Of a stretch of DNA of 64,000 nt, positions 28,470-37,965 are shown piece by piece; position 1 is the first letter of the stretch; each line of letters opens with the position of its first letter. Under the pieces are notes generated by a model, which saw only the letters and a program-made list of their open reading frames with translations, was not told the DNA's origin and made no database searches. This DNA is from Marinifilum fragile JCM 15579 (GTDB taxonomy: Bacteria; Bacteroidota; Bacteroidia; Bacteroidales; Marinifilaceae). The DNA is taken from assembly GCF_001310955.1 (NCBI RefSeq), contig NZ_BAZX01000003.1, positions 62,001 to 126,000 on the forward strand. The letters run 5' to 3'. The translations under genes and the position numbers were made by a program.

Positions 28470-29573
28470 ATGAAGGAGAAATTGTTTGATGTTGCTTCGA
28501 AATTCGTATTGGAGGGAAAGATCGAGGATATTAAGCCATTAGGTGAAGGATTTATTAATGATACTTTTCTGATCACTACAGAGGGAGAAGAATCACCAAA
28601 TTATATACTACAAAGAAAGAATACCAATATTTTCAAGGATGTTCCTGGAATGATGGGGAATATTCTAAAAGTAACGGCTCATCTGAAAGCAAAGATAAAA
28701 GCAGCGGGAGGAGATACTAGTCGCGAAGCAATGACTATTAATGTTACTGAAGAAGGGCTTCCTTATTTTGCAGATGAAAATAATGATTATTGGACGGTAT
28801 GCATGTTCATTAAGGACAATATTACTTATGAAGCTGCTGATAGTCCAGAATTGGCATTCGCAGGAGGAAAAGGAATTGGAAAATTCCAGGCGATGTTGGC
28901 CGATATGAAAGAGCCTTTGGTTGATATTCTTCCAGGATTTCACAATATCAGATTCCGTTTTAACCAATGGGATGAGGTATTGGCGAAAGATCCTGTAGGC
29001 AGAAAAAAAGACTTACAGAAGGAAATTGAATGGGTTGAGTCGCGTCGTGAGGAGATGTTGAAGTTTTGGGAATTGGTTGAAAATGGAACCATTCCTACCC
29101 GTGTAACTCACAACGATACTAAAATCAACAACATTCTTTTCGATCAGGATGGAAATGATCTATGTGTTATCGATTTGGATACTGTTTTGAATAGTACAGT
29201 ATTGAATGATTATGGTGATGCAATGAGATCATATACAAATACAGGTTTGGAGGATGATGAAAACTTGGATAACGTAAGCATGGACATGGAAATCTTCACA
29301 GCTTATACAAAAGGTTATTTGGGAGAAACAATTTCGTTCCTAACTGAAAAAGAGTTGGAATACCTTGCTTTCTCTGCCAAGTACATTACCTACGAACAGG
29401 TGTTAAGATTCCTTATGGATTATATAGATGGAGACAATTATTACAAAGTGAAATCGCCGGAACACAATCTAATTCGAACTCATGCTCAGTATAAATTGCT
29501 AATAAGCATGGAAGATCAGTTCGAAGAGATGAATCAGGTGGTGAATCAGTATTGTAAGGAGTTGTCTGCCTAA
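28470..29573 (+). CDS. N-acetylhexosamine 1-kinase-like phosphotransferase
   Basis: 367 residues of the aminoglycoside phosphotransferase fold. The ATP-lobe motif LGEGFINDTFLI is followed by the catalytic loop RVTHNDTKINNILFD and the metal-binding CVIDLDTVLN. Length and these motifs match NahK, which phosphorylates C1 of GlcNAc/GalNAc in the galacto-N-biose pathway of bifidobacteria; close Bacteroidota relatives exist next to the same nucleotidyltransferase. Together they would feed UDP-amino sugars. Specificity is inferred. Confidence 0.82.
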   Translation: MKEKLFDVASKFVLEGKIEDIKPLGEGFINDTFLITTEGEESPNYILQRKNTNIFKDVPGMMGNILKVTAHLKAKIKAAGGDTSREAMTINVTEEGLPYFADENNDYWTVCMFIKDNITYEAADSPELAFAGGKGIGKFQAMLADMKEPLVDILPGFHNIRFRFNQWDEVLAKDPVGRKKDLQKEIEWVESRREEMLKFWELVENGTIPTRVTHNDTKINNILFDQDGNDLCVIDLDTVLNSTVLNDYGDAMRSYTNTGLEDDENLDNVSMDMEIFTAYTKGYLGETISFLTEKELEYLAFSAKYITYEQVLRFLMDYIDGDNYYKVKSPEHNLIRTHAQYKLLISMEDQFEEMNQVVNQYCKELSA

Positions 29574-29664
29574 AATTGTGTGTAATATTAGCTAACTCAT
29601 AGATAACAAGCCGTTTTCTCCTTGTGTGGTGGAGATTCAGCCGAAAAAGATTTATTAGAGAGAA

Positions 29665-31992
29665 ATGGAAAAAAGATTTGAATCAAGAGTAGAGCAAGCA
29701 TTCTATGAATTATCAGGAATGCAGGAAATAACAACCCAAATTCCATATGTTACGGTTGATAATTTCCCAAAATTAGGATTGATGACCTCGCTACGCTTTT
29801 TGGAATGGGCGGAGCAAAACCCTAATGGAGTAATTAGTTTACCTACGGGTAAAACTCCTGAATATTTTATCAAATACACCCAGTTTTTGTTGGAAAACTG
29901 GAACAATGAGAAAGGAATAGAAATCCGTTCACAATACGGTTTAGGCGATATGGCTAAGCCTGATTTGAGTGGATTACAATTTGTACAAATCGATGAGTTT
30001 TATCCAATTGATCCTCGTCAACACAATAGTTTTTACAACTATGTGATGAAGTATTATATCGAAGGATTTGGATTGAATAAAGACAATGCATTGTTGATTA
30101 ACTCTGAGGAAATACCTTTGGTAGATAACAAATCATTCCTTGAGGTTTTCCCGGATTACAATATCGATTTGTCGCTTCGTTACCGTGAGGCAACAAGTGA
30201 AGTTGAGAAAATGCAGCAAGACTCAATCTTCATGATTGACAATTGGTGTACTCAATATGAACAGAAGATTCGCGAAAAAGGTGGAATTGGTTTCTTCTTA
30301 GGAGGAATTGGTCCTGATGGTCACATTGCTTTTAACACGCGTGGATCGGATCATTATTCAACTACACGATTAACCAAAACTAACTTCGAAACACAGGCAG
30401 TTGCGGCTGGTGATTTAGGAGGAATTGAAGTATCGAGAAACCGATTGGTAATTACCATTGGTTTGGATACCATTACTCACGATAAAGATGCTGTTTCAAT
30501 CATATTTGCAGCAGGTGAAGCTAAGGCAGATATCGTAAAAGGTTCATTGGAAACTGAGCCTGATGCAGTTTATCCTGCTTCAGTACTTCAACGTCAGAAA
30601 AACAGCCGTTTTTACCTGACAACGGGTGCTGCATGTAAGCTTACTGATAGTGTAAATCAATATTACAAAGACGGTGAGTGGACACAAACAAAAACTGAAA
30701 AAGCAGTAATCGATTTGTGTCAGAAGCTTAATAAATATGGACATCACCTAACGCTTGAAGATTTAAAAGCAGATCCATATGCAAGCCAAATTCCTAATTT
30801 AAGTGAAGATACCGTACAGTTGGTTATCGATGCAATTCAAAATAAGCTTGAAAAAGGAATGAAAGCTGATAACGATGAGGTAATTTATCATACAGGTCCT
30901 CATCATGATGATATCATGTTGGGAATTATGCCTTACACGAATCGTCAGATGCGTTCGGCTAGTAACGAAATTCATTTCTCGGTATTGACTTCTGGTTTTA
31001 CAGCAGTTACCAATGGATTTATTATTGGCGTTTTAAAAGAGTGTCAGGAATTTATTGCAAAAGGTCAGGTTCAGATGTTGGAATATCCTGATTTCTTTGA
31101 AGTAGGATATAGTAAAAAATGGGATAAGGATGTTTCTCACTTTTTGAATTCAGTTGCTGAGCGTAACGAGAATGGCAAACGTAGAGGTCTGTGTCACCGT
31201 GTGATCAGATCGATAGTAGGAATTTGGAAAGTACAGGATAAGTTCCATTTAAATAAAGTGATTGCAAGCGTAATTGGCGAGCTGGAAAGTGCTTACGATG
31301 GTGGAAAGAACTCACCAGAGGTTCAGAAAATGAAGGGTATGGTTCGTGAGTTCGAGGAAGAATTGGTATGGGGTCACTTTGGTGTTCCTGTTAACAATGT
31401 TCACCATTTGCGCTTAGGATTCTATAAGGGAGATATTTTTACTGAACTTCCTGAAAAGAACAGAGATATGCTTCCAGTTTTGGAAGAGTTTAGAAAGTAC
31501 AAGCCAACTACTATCAGTTTGGCTATGGATCCAGAAGGAAGTGGACCGGATACTCACTATAAAGTTTTGCAAGCAATTGCAGGAGCTGTTAAGGAGTGGG
31601 GAGAAGAAGAGGATCTTTCTAAATTGAGAATTATTGGATACAGAAATGTTTGGTTCAAGTATCATCCGGCAGATGCCGATTATATTGTGCCGGTATCCTT
31701 AAATGCTCTTGATGTATTGGAGAATTCGTTTACCGAATGTTACATGAGCCAGGTAAATGCATCATTCCCAAGTTATGAGTACGATGGCAAATTTAATGAG
31801 CTGACTCAAAAAGTTTGGGTACAGCAATTAAAGCAAATTCAACTCTTGTTGGGTAAAAACTTCTTCTACGAAAATGATCATCCATTGGTGAGAGCAACTC
31901 ACGGGTTGGTTTACATGAAAGAAATGACCGCTGACGAGTTCGTTGCAATGGCAAAAGAACTAGAGAAAGCAGTAGAAGAAAATCCGTTTTAG
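29665..31992 (+). CDS. nagB: Glucosamine-6-phosphate deaminase fused to a PIG-L deacetylase domain
   Basis: 775 residues in two parts. Residues about 1-370 are NagB-like: SLPTGKTPEYFIKY, VQIDEFYPI with the catalytic Asp, and GGIGPDGHIAFN with the His. Residues about 405-770 are a PIG-L-type zinc deacetylase with GPHHDDIMLG (ligands around His413-Asp416) and a later PDTHYKV. E. coli NagB has 266 residues and no such extension. The PIG-L half could remove the acetyl group from GlcNAc-6-P, covering the job of NagA, which I do not find in the window. Such long NagBs occur in other Bacteroidota, so the fusion itself is not new. Confidence 0.88.
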   Translation: MEKRFESRVEQAFYELSGMQEITTQIPYVTVDNFPKLGLMTSLRFLEWAEQNPNGVISLPTGKTPEYFIKYTQFLLENWNNEKGIEIRSQYGLGDMAKPDLSGLQFVQIDEFYPIDPRQHNSFYNYVMKYYIEGFGLNKDNALLINSEEIPLVDNKSFLEVFPDYNIDLSLRYREATSEVEKMQQDSIFMIDNWCTQYEQKIREKGGIGFFLGGIGPDGHIAFNTRGSDHYSTTRLTKTNFETQAVAAGDLGGIEVSRNRLVITIGLDTITHDKDAVSIIFAAGEAKADIVKGSLETEPDAVYPASVLQRQKNSRFYLTTGAACKLTDSVNQYYKDGEWTQTKTEKAVIDLCQKLNKYGHHLTLEDLKADPYASQIPNLSEDTVQLVIDAIQNKLEKGMKADNDEVIYHTGPHHDDIMLGIMPYTNRQMRSASNEIHFSVLTSGFTAVTNGFIIGVLKECQEFIAKGQVQMLEYPDFFEVGYSKKWDKDVSHFLNSVAERNENGKRRGLCHRVIRSIVGIWKVQDKFHLNKVIASVIGELESAYDGGKNSPEVQKMKGMVREFEEELVWGHFGVPVNNVHHLRLGFYKGDIFTELPEKNRDMLPVLEEFRKYKPTTISLAMDPEGSGPDTHYKVLQAIAGAVKEWGEEEDLSKLRIIGYRNVWFKYHPADADYIVPVSLNALDVLENSFTECYMSQVNASFPSYEYDGKFNELTQKVWVQQLKQIQLLLGKNFFYENDHPLVRATHGLVYMKEMTADEFVAMAKELEKAVEENPF

Positions 31993-32012
31993 TACCACAC
32001 ACAAATACCATA

Positions 32013-32050
32013 GGATCGGAGGGTTTAGGCCCTTCGGTCCATTTTTTTTA
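32013..32050 (+). terminator. Terminator after nagB
   Basis: Arms ggatcggaggg and cccttcggtcc (two G-U pairs) around a short loop, then a run of eight T. The remaining 32051-32308 is a leader for the kinase gene without a recognisable gene. Confidence 0.85.
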
Positions 32051-32308
32051 TTAGGAACTAATATCTAATTCAAGCAATAGGTTCTTAATCATTGAAAGAT
32101 GTTTTTGGGTAAAAGAAAATTGAAGCGAAACTGGATTGTATCGTGGATTTTGCACAAATTTACCAGACTAAAATATTGAATCAGGTTTTAGGTGGATTTC
32201 TCGGGTGAAACTAATTCAGAGCAGCCAGACTTTCACATTCCTTCAACTTTTGGAATTCTTTGCCTGGAATAATTAATTGGCCCATTGGCCGAAAGAAAAT
32301 ATAACTAA

Positions 32309-33271
32309 ATGACTGAAATAGCAATTGGAATAGACATAGGTGGAACGAATACAGTATATGGATGTATCGATTCTAAAGGTAACACAATAGCAAACGGAAG
32401 TATACCAACGCAAATCAAAGAGAATTTTGAAGATTATATTGAGGATTTGATTTCTGCAATTAAGTCTTCGATTGAAAATTCCAATAAAGAAGTGACTATT
32501 GTTGGTGTTGGAATTGGAGCTCCGAATGGTAGTTATAGAGCTGGAACAATCGAAAATGCTGCTAACCTAAGATGGAAAGGTACATTGCCAATTGCAAAAA
32601 TGGTAAATGAGAAATTAAATGTTCCGGTAAAAGTTACCAATGATGCTAATGCTGCTGCATTAGGAGAAAGAATTTTTGGTGGCGCCAAAAATATGTCTGA
32701 TTTCATGGTTATTACTCTGGGAACGGGTTTGGGAAGTGGTATTGTGGTTAATGGCGATTTACTTTATGGATACGAAGGTTTTGCTGGAGAAGTAGGACAC
32801 ATTATTGTTCGTCCTGGAGGAAGAGATTGTGCTTGTGGAAGAAAAGGATGTTTGGAAACTTACGTATCGGCAACAGGTGTAAAAAGATCTGTATACAAAT
32901 TATTGGCAAAGCATTTAGGAGATAGTACTTTGCGTGATGTTCCTTTTAATAATTTGAATGCTAAAATGGTTGCTGAAGCGGCTAATCAAGGTGATTCTGT
33001 AGCATTGGAAACATTTAAATATACTGGAAAAATGCTTGGAGAGGCTTTGGCCAATGTGGCATCAGTAACAGCTCCAGAGGCTATTTTCTTGTTTGGAGGA
33101 CTTGCCAAGGCAGGTGACTTGTTATTCGATCCTGTGAAAGAAGCTATGGATGAGAATATGTTGTTCCTATACAAGGACAAGGTGAAGTTGTTGCCTTCTC
33201 AATTGGGCGATGACGCTGCAATATTAGGAGCAGCTGCCCTAATTTGGAACGATGAGAAAATCATATCATGA
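32309..33271 (+). CDS. ROK-family sugar kinase
   Basis: 320 residues without HTH. The ATP motif is IGIDIGGTNTVYGCID, the catalytic Asp lies in VTNDANAAALGE, the zinc-binding motif is CACGRKGCLE, and GEVGHIIV carries the sugar-binding Glu-His. It is a glucokinase, GlcNAc kinase or ManNAc kinase of the ROK family; in this locus a GlcNAc 6-kinase that feeds the NagB fusion is the most useful reading. The exact sugar cannot be told by eye. Confidence 0.87.
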   Translation: MTEIAIGIDIGGTNTVYGCIDSKGNTIANGSIPTQIKENFEDYIEDLISAIKSSIENSNKEVTIVGVGIGAPNGSYRAGTIENAANLRWKGTLPIAKMVNEKLNVPVKVTNDANAAALGERIFGGAKNMSDFMVITLGTGLGSGIVVNGDLLYGYEGFAGEVGHIIVRPGGRDCACGRKGCLETYVSATGVKRSVYKLLAKHLGDSTLRDVPFNNLNAKMVAEAANQGDSVALETFKYTGKMLGEALANVASVTAPEAIFLFGGLAKAGDLLFDPVKEAMDENMLFLYKDKVKLLPSQLGDDAAILGAAALIWNDEKIIS

Positions 33272-33306
33272 TTTGAATCAACAAAAACTAATCAAAATAC
33301 ACAGCG

Positions 33307-34893
33307 ATGACTAAACTAAAACCTTTATTATTTGTGCTTTTTGCCGTTTTAGTATTTACATCTTGTAAAGAGCCGGTTCCAATGGATTTAGCGAAAGAAA
33401 ACTTGATTCCGAAACCTGTAAAATTAGAAGCAACAGGAAGTTCTTTTGAATGGACCAAGCATACTCAAATTCATATCCAAACAGGAAACCAGGAAGCAAA
33501 GAAAATTGCAAATCATTTGGTGGAATTGATTGCACCTGCAACAGGATTTCAACCAAAGATAAAAGAATTGAAAACGCCACTAGGTAGTCGAGGCATTTCC
33601 TTAATTCTTGATGATAAGTTTGAAAAATTAGGTAAGGAAGGATACAATTTGACGATTGATCCACGCAAAATCTCTTTGCAAGCTTATAAGGCAGAAGGAT
33701 TGTATAGAGGAATTCAGACCATTCGTCAGTTGTTGCCAGCAAAAATTGAAGCCAAGGAGAAGCAAGAAGGACCTTGGTTAATTGCAAGTGGAAATATAGA
33801 AGATTATCCACAATATGGATATCGAGGAGCCATGTTGGATGTGGTTCGTCATTTCTTCGATGTTGATGAAGTAAAGCAATACATCGATTATTTGGCAGCC
33901 TATAAAATGAATGTATTGCATTTGCATCTGACAGATGATCAGGGATGGAGAATTGAAATAAAATCGTGGCCTAAGCTTACCGAAATTGGGGGAAAAACCG
34001 AAGTTGGCGGAGGAGAAGGTGGTTTTTATACTCAAGAACAATACAAAGAGATTGTGCAATATGCAGCAGATCGATTTATTACCATTGTTCCGGAGATTGA
34101 TATGCCAGGACATACCAATGCTGCTTTAGCCTCTTATGCAGAATTGAATGCGGATGGAAAGGCTCAAAAAGAATATACTGGAACACGTGTTGGTTTTAGT
34201 ACTTTGGCAACCAATAAAGAAATTACATACAAATTTATTGATGACGTAATTCGTGAACTGGCAACCCTAACTCCAGGCGAATACATTCATATTGGAGGCG
34301 ATGAGTCGAATGCAACCCAAAAGGATGACTATATCAAATTTATAGAGAGGGTTCAGAAGATTGTACTGTCACACAATAAAAAAGTAATGGGATGGGCTGA
34401 TATTGCCGCTGCAGAACTTGATAAAAGTGCTGTTGCACAGTTTTGGCAAACCAAACCTACAAACGCTTTAAAAGCCGTTAAGCAAAATGTTAAAATATTG
34501 ATGTCGCCAGCAAATCTTGCGTACATGGATATGCAATACGATTCGATTTCTCCACTAGGTTTGCATTGGGCAGGTTATCTTGAGGTTGACAAAGCTTACA
34601 ATTGGACTTTAGAAGGGAATGTTGAAGGAATCTACAAAGAAGATATTATTGGTATAGAAGCTCCTCTTTGGGCTGAAACCATAGAAACTATGGATGATAT
34701 TGAATATCTTACTTTTCCTCGTTTATTGGGCTATGCAGAATTGGGGTGGTCGCCAGACAAAGACAATTCGTGGGATGAGTACAAAGTTCGATTGGGAAAA
34801 CAAAAAACAAGATTCGAGTTTCAGGATATCAATTACTATCAATCGAAGTTGGTTCCTTGGTCAGACGATAAATCAACGGAAATTAAAGAATAG
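33307..34893 (+). CDS. GH20 beta-N-acetylhexosaminidase, lipoprotein
   Basis: 528 residues. A lipoprotein signal with the modified Cys in VFTSC is followed by the GH20b domain (to about 165) and the TIM-barrel beginning GYRGAMLDVVRHF. Key motifs are HLHLTDDQGWRIEI, PEIDMPGHTNAALASY and HIGGDESN, with the catalytic Asp332-Glu333 pair used in substrate-assisted catalysis. Removes terminal beta-GlcNAc or GalNAc at the cell surface or in the periplasm, supplying the permease and kinases upstream. Confidence 0.93.
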   Translation: MTKLKPLLFVLFAVLVFTSCKEPVPMDLAKENLIPKPVKLEATGSSFEWTKHTQIHIQTGNQEAKKIANHLVELIAPATGFQPKIKELKTPLGSRGISLILDDKFEKLGKEGYNLTIDPRKISLQAYKAEGLYRGIQTIRQLLPAKIEAKEKQEGPWLIASGNIEDYPQYGYRGAMLDVVRHFFDVDEVKQYIDYLAAYKMNVLHLHLTDDQGWRIEIKSWPKLTEIGGKTEVGGGEGGFYTQEQYKEIVQYAADRFITIVPEIDMPGHTNAALASYAELNADGKAQKEYTGTRVGFSTLATNKEITYKFIDDVIRELATLTPGEYIHIGGDESNATQKDDYIKFIERVQKIVLSHNKKVMGWADIAAAELDKSAVAQFWQTKPTNALKAVKQNVKILMSPANLAYMDMQYDSISPLGLHWAGYLEVDKAYNWTLEGNVEGIYKEDIIGIEAPLWAETIETMDDIEYLTFPRLLGYAELGWSPDKDNSWDEYKVRLGKQKTRFEFQDINYYQSKLVPWSDDKSTEIKE

Positions 34894-34913
34894 CTTGTTT
34901 TAAGATATATTTT

Positions 34914-34955
34914 AAAACCCAAAGTGAGGATGTTCATCTGACCTTTGGGTTTTTT
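34914..34955 (+). terminator. Terminator of the amino-sugar locus
   Basis: Arms aaaacccaaag and ctttgggtttt with a second inner stem, then a T-run. Confidence 0.85.
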
Positions 34956-35127
34956 GCTACCCCTGATTTGTAATCCGGAGTTGTAGGGCTCAGAAAATTT
35001 AAGGCATTAAAAATTCCAAGATCTAAGCCTGTGAATTGCAAATTAACAGAAGTGTTGAGCGAATAAAAGATCATAAGACAACATGGTTGTAAATTGTTAA
35101 TATACAGTTGTGCTTTTAGGATAAAAA

Positions 35128-35166
35128 AAAACGTGCTTACGTTTTTTATTTTCGTAAGCACGTTTT
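35128..35166. terminator. Hairpin downstream of the Gfo/Idh gene
   Basis: Perfect 14-base arms aaaacgtgcttacg (35128-35141) and cgtaagcacgtttt (35153-35166). On the minus strand it is followed by a T-run, so it can end the oxidoreductase-cytochrome unit. A partial third copy of the arm (ataagcacgttttt) lies at about 35200, showing local duplication. Confidence 0.75.
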
Positions 35167-35232
35167 GTATAAAACGTAGTGTAGTTTTTACAAAAACATA
35201 AGCACGTTTTTTATGTACTGTGCTAATTCGAA

Positions 35233-36576
35233 TTAAATAGCTGGAGCTTTTCCAGGTTTAGGAACCTCTTTTAGGATATCCACCGGGCCAATTGCATAGG
35301 TTTTTGGTCCTAGGTACAAATCAGAATTCATCATCTCATCCCAGGTAACCTCCTTGCCTGTATAGGCCGAAACTCTTCCCATAATTCCTGTTAGTAGATT
35401 CTGCAATTTGAAATGCTTCGTTAATTGCCTGGTTGGTTCGAATAGAAGTTACCAAATCGATATGCTCCTGATCGAAAGGATTGGTTTGCAATCGGCTGAT
35501 GTTTTTGCCTGTTCCTTTTTTCGGATATTCGAATGTCCATTTTATGGATCCATCTAAATCAAAAATGCTATTCTCGCAATTGGTGAATCCTTTGCTTCCT
35601 TGAATTCGATCGGAAACTGAATTGGAACAATCATTAATTTGTCGGCACATGCTGTGATAATGTATGTCCTTATCGTAAACAAAATCCACACTAAACATGT
35701 CGTACTGATCGCCTGTGATTCTTTGATGACGAGCCCCAAAACCCAATGCTTTTTCAGGATGTTTGCCAACAAACCAATTTACCGTGTCGAGGTTGTGAAC
35801 ATGCTGTTCCACGATGTGATCGCCCGAAAGCCAGCACCAGTTCACCCAATTTCGAATCATATTTTCCAGTTCTGACCAATCGGCTCTTGGGTTTCGATGC
35901 CAAAGTTTCCCAACATTGTAATAACTATTTGCTGAGACAATTTCTCCAATTGCACCTTTATTTACCTGCTTAAAGGTTTCTATATAGTCTTGCTGATGGC
36001 GCTTGATTGTACCTGTGACAACGGATAGACCAAGCATTTTAGCTTTTTCCGCCGAAACCATTACCGATCGAACGCCAACTGGATCTACTGCGATAGGCTT
36101 TTCCATGAATACATGTTTTTTTGCCTTAACACAAGCCTCGAAATGTTGTGGTCTAAAGTGAGGGGGAGTTGCTAAAATCACTACATCTAAGTCGCATTCC
36201 ATTAATTTTTCAAAAGAATCGATACCAACAAAGCATTTGTCAGGTGATACATCAATACCTTTCTTTTCCTTTATTTGCTTTCTACACGCATCAACACGAT
36301 CCTGAAAAACATCTGCCAAGGCTGCAATTTCCAGGTTGGGGCCTGCATTTAAAAAGTTAAGGGCGGCACCCGTTCCACGATATCCACAGCCAACAACTCC
36401 AGCTTTTAAAAGTGGACCATCAGGGCAGTTGGCAGCATAGGTGGAAAATCATATTCTCTTTGTTTGCTATTATTGCAAGATGTAAAAAGGCTATTGAAAC
36501 CAACAGCACCAATTATACCTGCAGCTGCGGCATTACGGATAAATTTTCTGCGACTTTGTTCGTATGATTTATTCAT
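35233..36576 (-). pseudogene. Tat-exported Gfo/Idh/MocA-family oxidoreductase, two frameshifts
   Basis: About 448 residues once two breaks are mended. The N-terminus (MNKSYEQSRRKFIRNAAAAG, ending near LFTSC) is a twin-arginine signal, perhaps with a lipobox. The first break is near 36423, where one missing C in a C-run changes PTAPDGPLLKAGVVGCGYRG, the nucleotide-binding start; the second is near 35393, where two T are missing before LTGIMGRVSAYTGKEVTW. In between are LATPPHFRPQH, MEKPIAVD and a WCWLSGDHIVEQHVHNLD active-site segment. Its start overlaps the cytochrome-SUMF1 gene by eight bases. Members like this oxidise or hydrolyse glycosides with bound NAD; the exact reaction is unknown. 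Confidence 0.85.
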
Positions 36577-37963
36577 TTCTCTTGCTTTGTTTTTTAGGAA
36601 ATTCACAAACTACTCTGAATCCAACATCGGTACAATCTGAATACCACCAAATGCTTTTTGGAATTTGTGGATCTGTAATCATCCAGGCCTCATGCTGTGT
36701 ATGATCGACTTTATGGTATAGCAAATCTTCTATTTTACTATTAAATGATCCACCCATGATAACATGTTCTTTTGTGCCATTGATATGGATCTCATCAGAG
36801 CAAAATTCCTTAACGTTGCCTAGCATGTTGATTAGCCCAAAAGGATTGGGTTTTACCTGATCTGGGAGAGCTGTTCTTTCATTGCCGTTCTCCGACCAGG
36901 TCACATATTCATTGATTTTTTCATTGGGAGATCGGAATAAGCTCATAGGGAACTTGCTTTTTTTATAATCTTTTACTTTGCCTCCAAAGAAAAAATCTTC
37001 CGTGCTATTGGCTTTACAGGCATGAATCCATTCTTCTTTCGTTGGCAAACGATAAGTTTTGCTGGTTTTTTGCGAAAGCCATTTGCAATAGGTGTTGGCA
37101 GCATGCCATGTCATTGTAATGGCAGGTCTGGTACCCATTCCCCAACCTTGCGATGGATCGCCAAAAGGTGGAGTTGCGCCGCTAATGGCATCAACATCTT
37201 CTTTATTTTCAATAATTCTACCTTCCGATTCTGTTTCTTCAAGGAATGTTTTGTACTCATTCCACGATACTTCAATTTTGCCCATAAAGAATGGAGCAAT
37301 CGTGTCTGTTTTTGGAATGGCAATTAAATCAAAAGATACATCAGTACCGGGAATTTGTTCGGTAAAATCCTCAAAGTTTGAAATGTTTGTGGCCTCTTTA
37401 AATACTTCAGTTATTTTATCTTTTTGCAGGAATGCTATGTTGGGCTTGTGCATTTTCTTGCCCCCATGTCCTACATCTAAATGACAGTTGATACAATCCA
37501 GTTTATCTTGATTATTCTTGTAATATAGATGCGCCTTGTCACCCTTTTTTGAAAGATGCAATGGAAACAAATTGTCATGACAGTTGATGCAAGATTCATT
37601 GTAAGTATGATTCTTGGCATGTTTTACCATGGATTTCTCTTCCCAATCGATTTTTGAGTGATCGGTAAAGTAAAAGGAATACAAATCTTTGGATGCAGCT
37701 TTGATTTTTTCGGGCCAATAATTCATATGATCTTTTGGAGGGAGGTGACAGTCAACACAGTGCACCACTACACCACTTTTGTTATTGTAATGACTTGCCT
37801 GTTTCCAGCTGTTATCCGCATGGGTATGAACATGACACGAAATGCAGTACTGATCATTTGATGTGTACTTATCGATTCCTTTAAGGCTTGCTGTAAATAC
37901 AAACGCAAAAAGAAAAGCAGTTAGAATAAAAAGAAGGAATTTATATTTTTTTAATATCGTCAT
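36569..37963 (-). CDS. NapC/NirT-type tetraheme cytochrome fused to an FGE-sulfatase (SUMF1) domain
   Basis: 464 residues. One N-terminal membrane anchor (about 8-28) precedes four c-type haem sites, CISCH (40-44), CVDCH (69-73), CINCH (125-129) and CINCH (157-161), as in NapC/NrfH quinol dehydrogenases. From about residue 205 the C-terminal half is a SUMF1/FGE domain: WNEYKTFLEE, WHAANTYCKWL, TYRLPTKEEWIHAC, NPFGLINMLGNVKEFC, MGGSFN and DVGFRVV. I do not see an obvious copper-site Cys pair as in true FGE, so the domain may bind rather than catalyse. The overlap with the Gfo/Idh gene suggests an electron route from quinol or to it. The combination is rare to my knowledge. Confidence 0.87.
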   Translation of the reverse strand: MTILKKYKFLLFILTAFLFAFVFTASLKGIDKYTSNDQYCISCHVHTHADNSWKQASHYNNKSGVVVHCVDCHLPPKDHMNYWPEKIKAASKDLYSFYFTDHSKIDWEEKSMVKHAKNHTYNESCINCHDNLFPLHLSKKGDKAHLYYKNNQDKLDCINCHLDVGHGGKKMHKPNIAFLQKDKITEVFKEATNISNFEDFTEQIPGTDVSFDLIAIPKTDTIAPFFMGKIEVSWNEYKTFLEETESEGRIIENKEDVDAISGATPPFGDPSQGWGMGTRPAITMTWHAANTYCKWLSQKTSKTYRLPTKEEWIHACKANSTEDFFFGGKVKDYKKSKFPMSLFRSPNEKINEYVTWSENGNERTALPDQVKPNPFGLINMLGNVKEFCSDEIHINGTKEHVIMGGSFNSKIEDLLYHKVDHTQHEAWMITDPQIPKSIWWYSDCTDVGFRVVCEFPKKQSKRNE

Positions 37964-37965
37964 TG

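Noticed and set aside
33356-33811. 151-codon minus-strand ORF inside the GH20 gene
   Set aside because: Antisense shadow of a well-supported enzyme gene.
35336-36319. Cytoplasmic oxidoreductase starting at a TTG
   Set aside because: The upstream frame supplies a Tat signal and the nucleotide-binding start once one C is added, so it is one exported protein.
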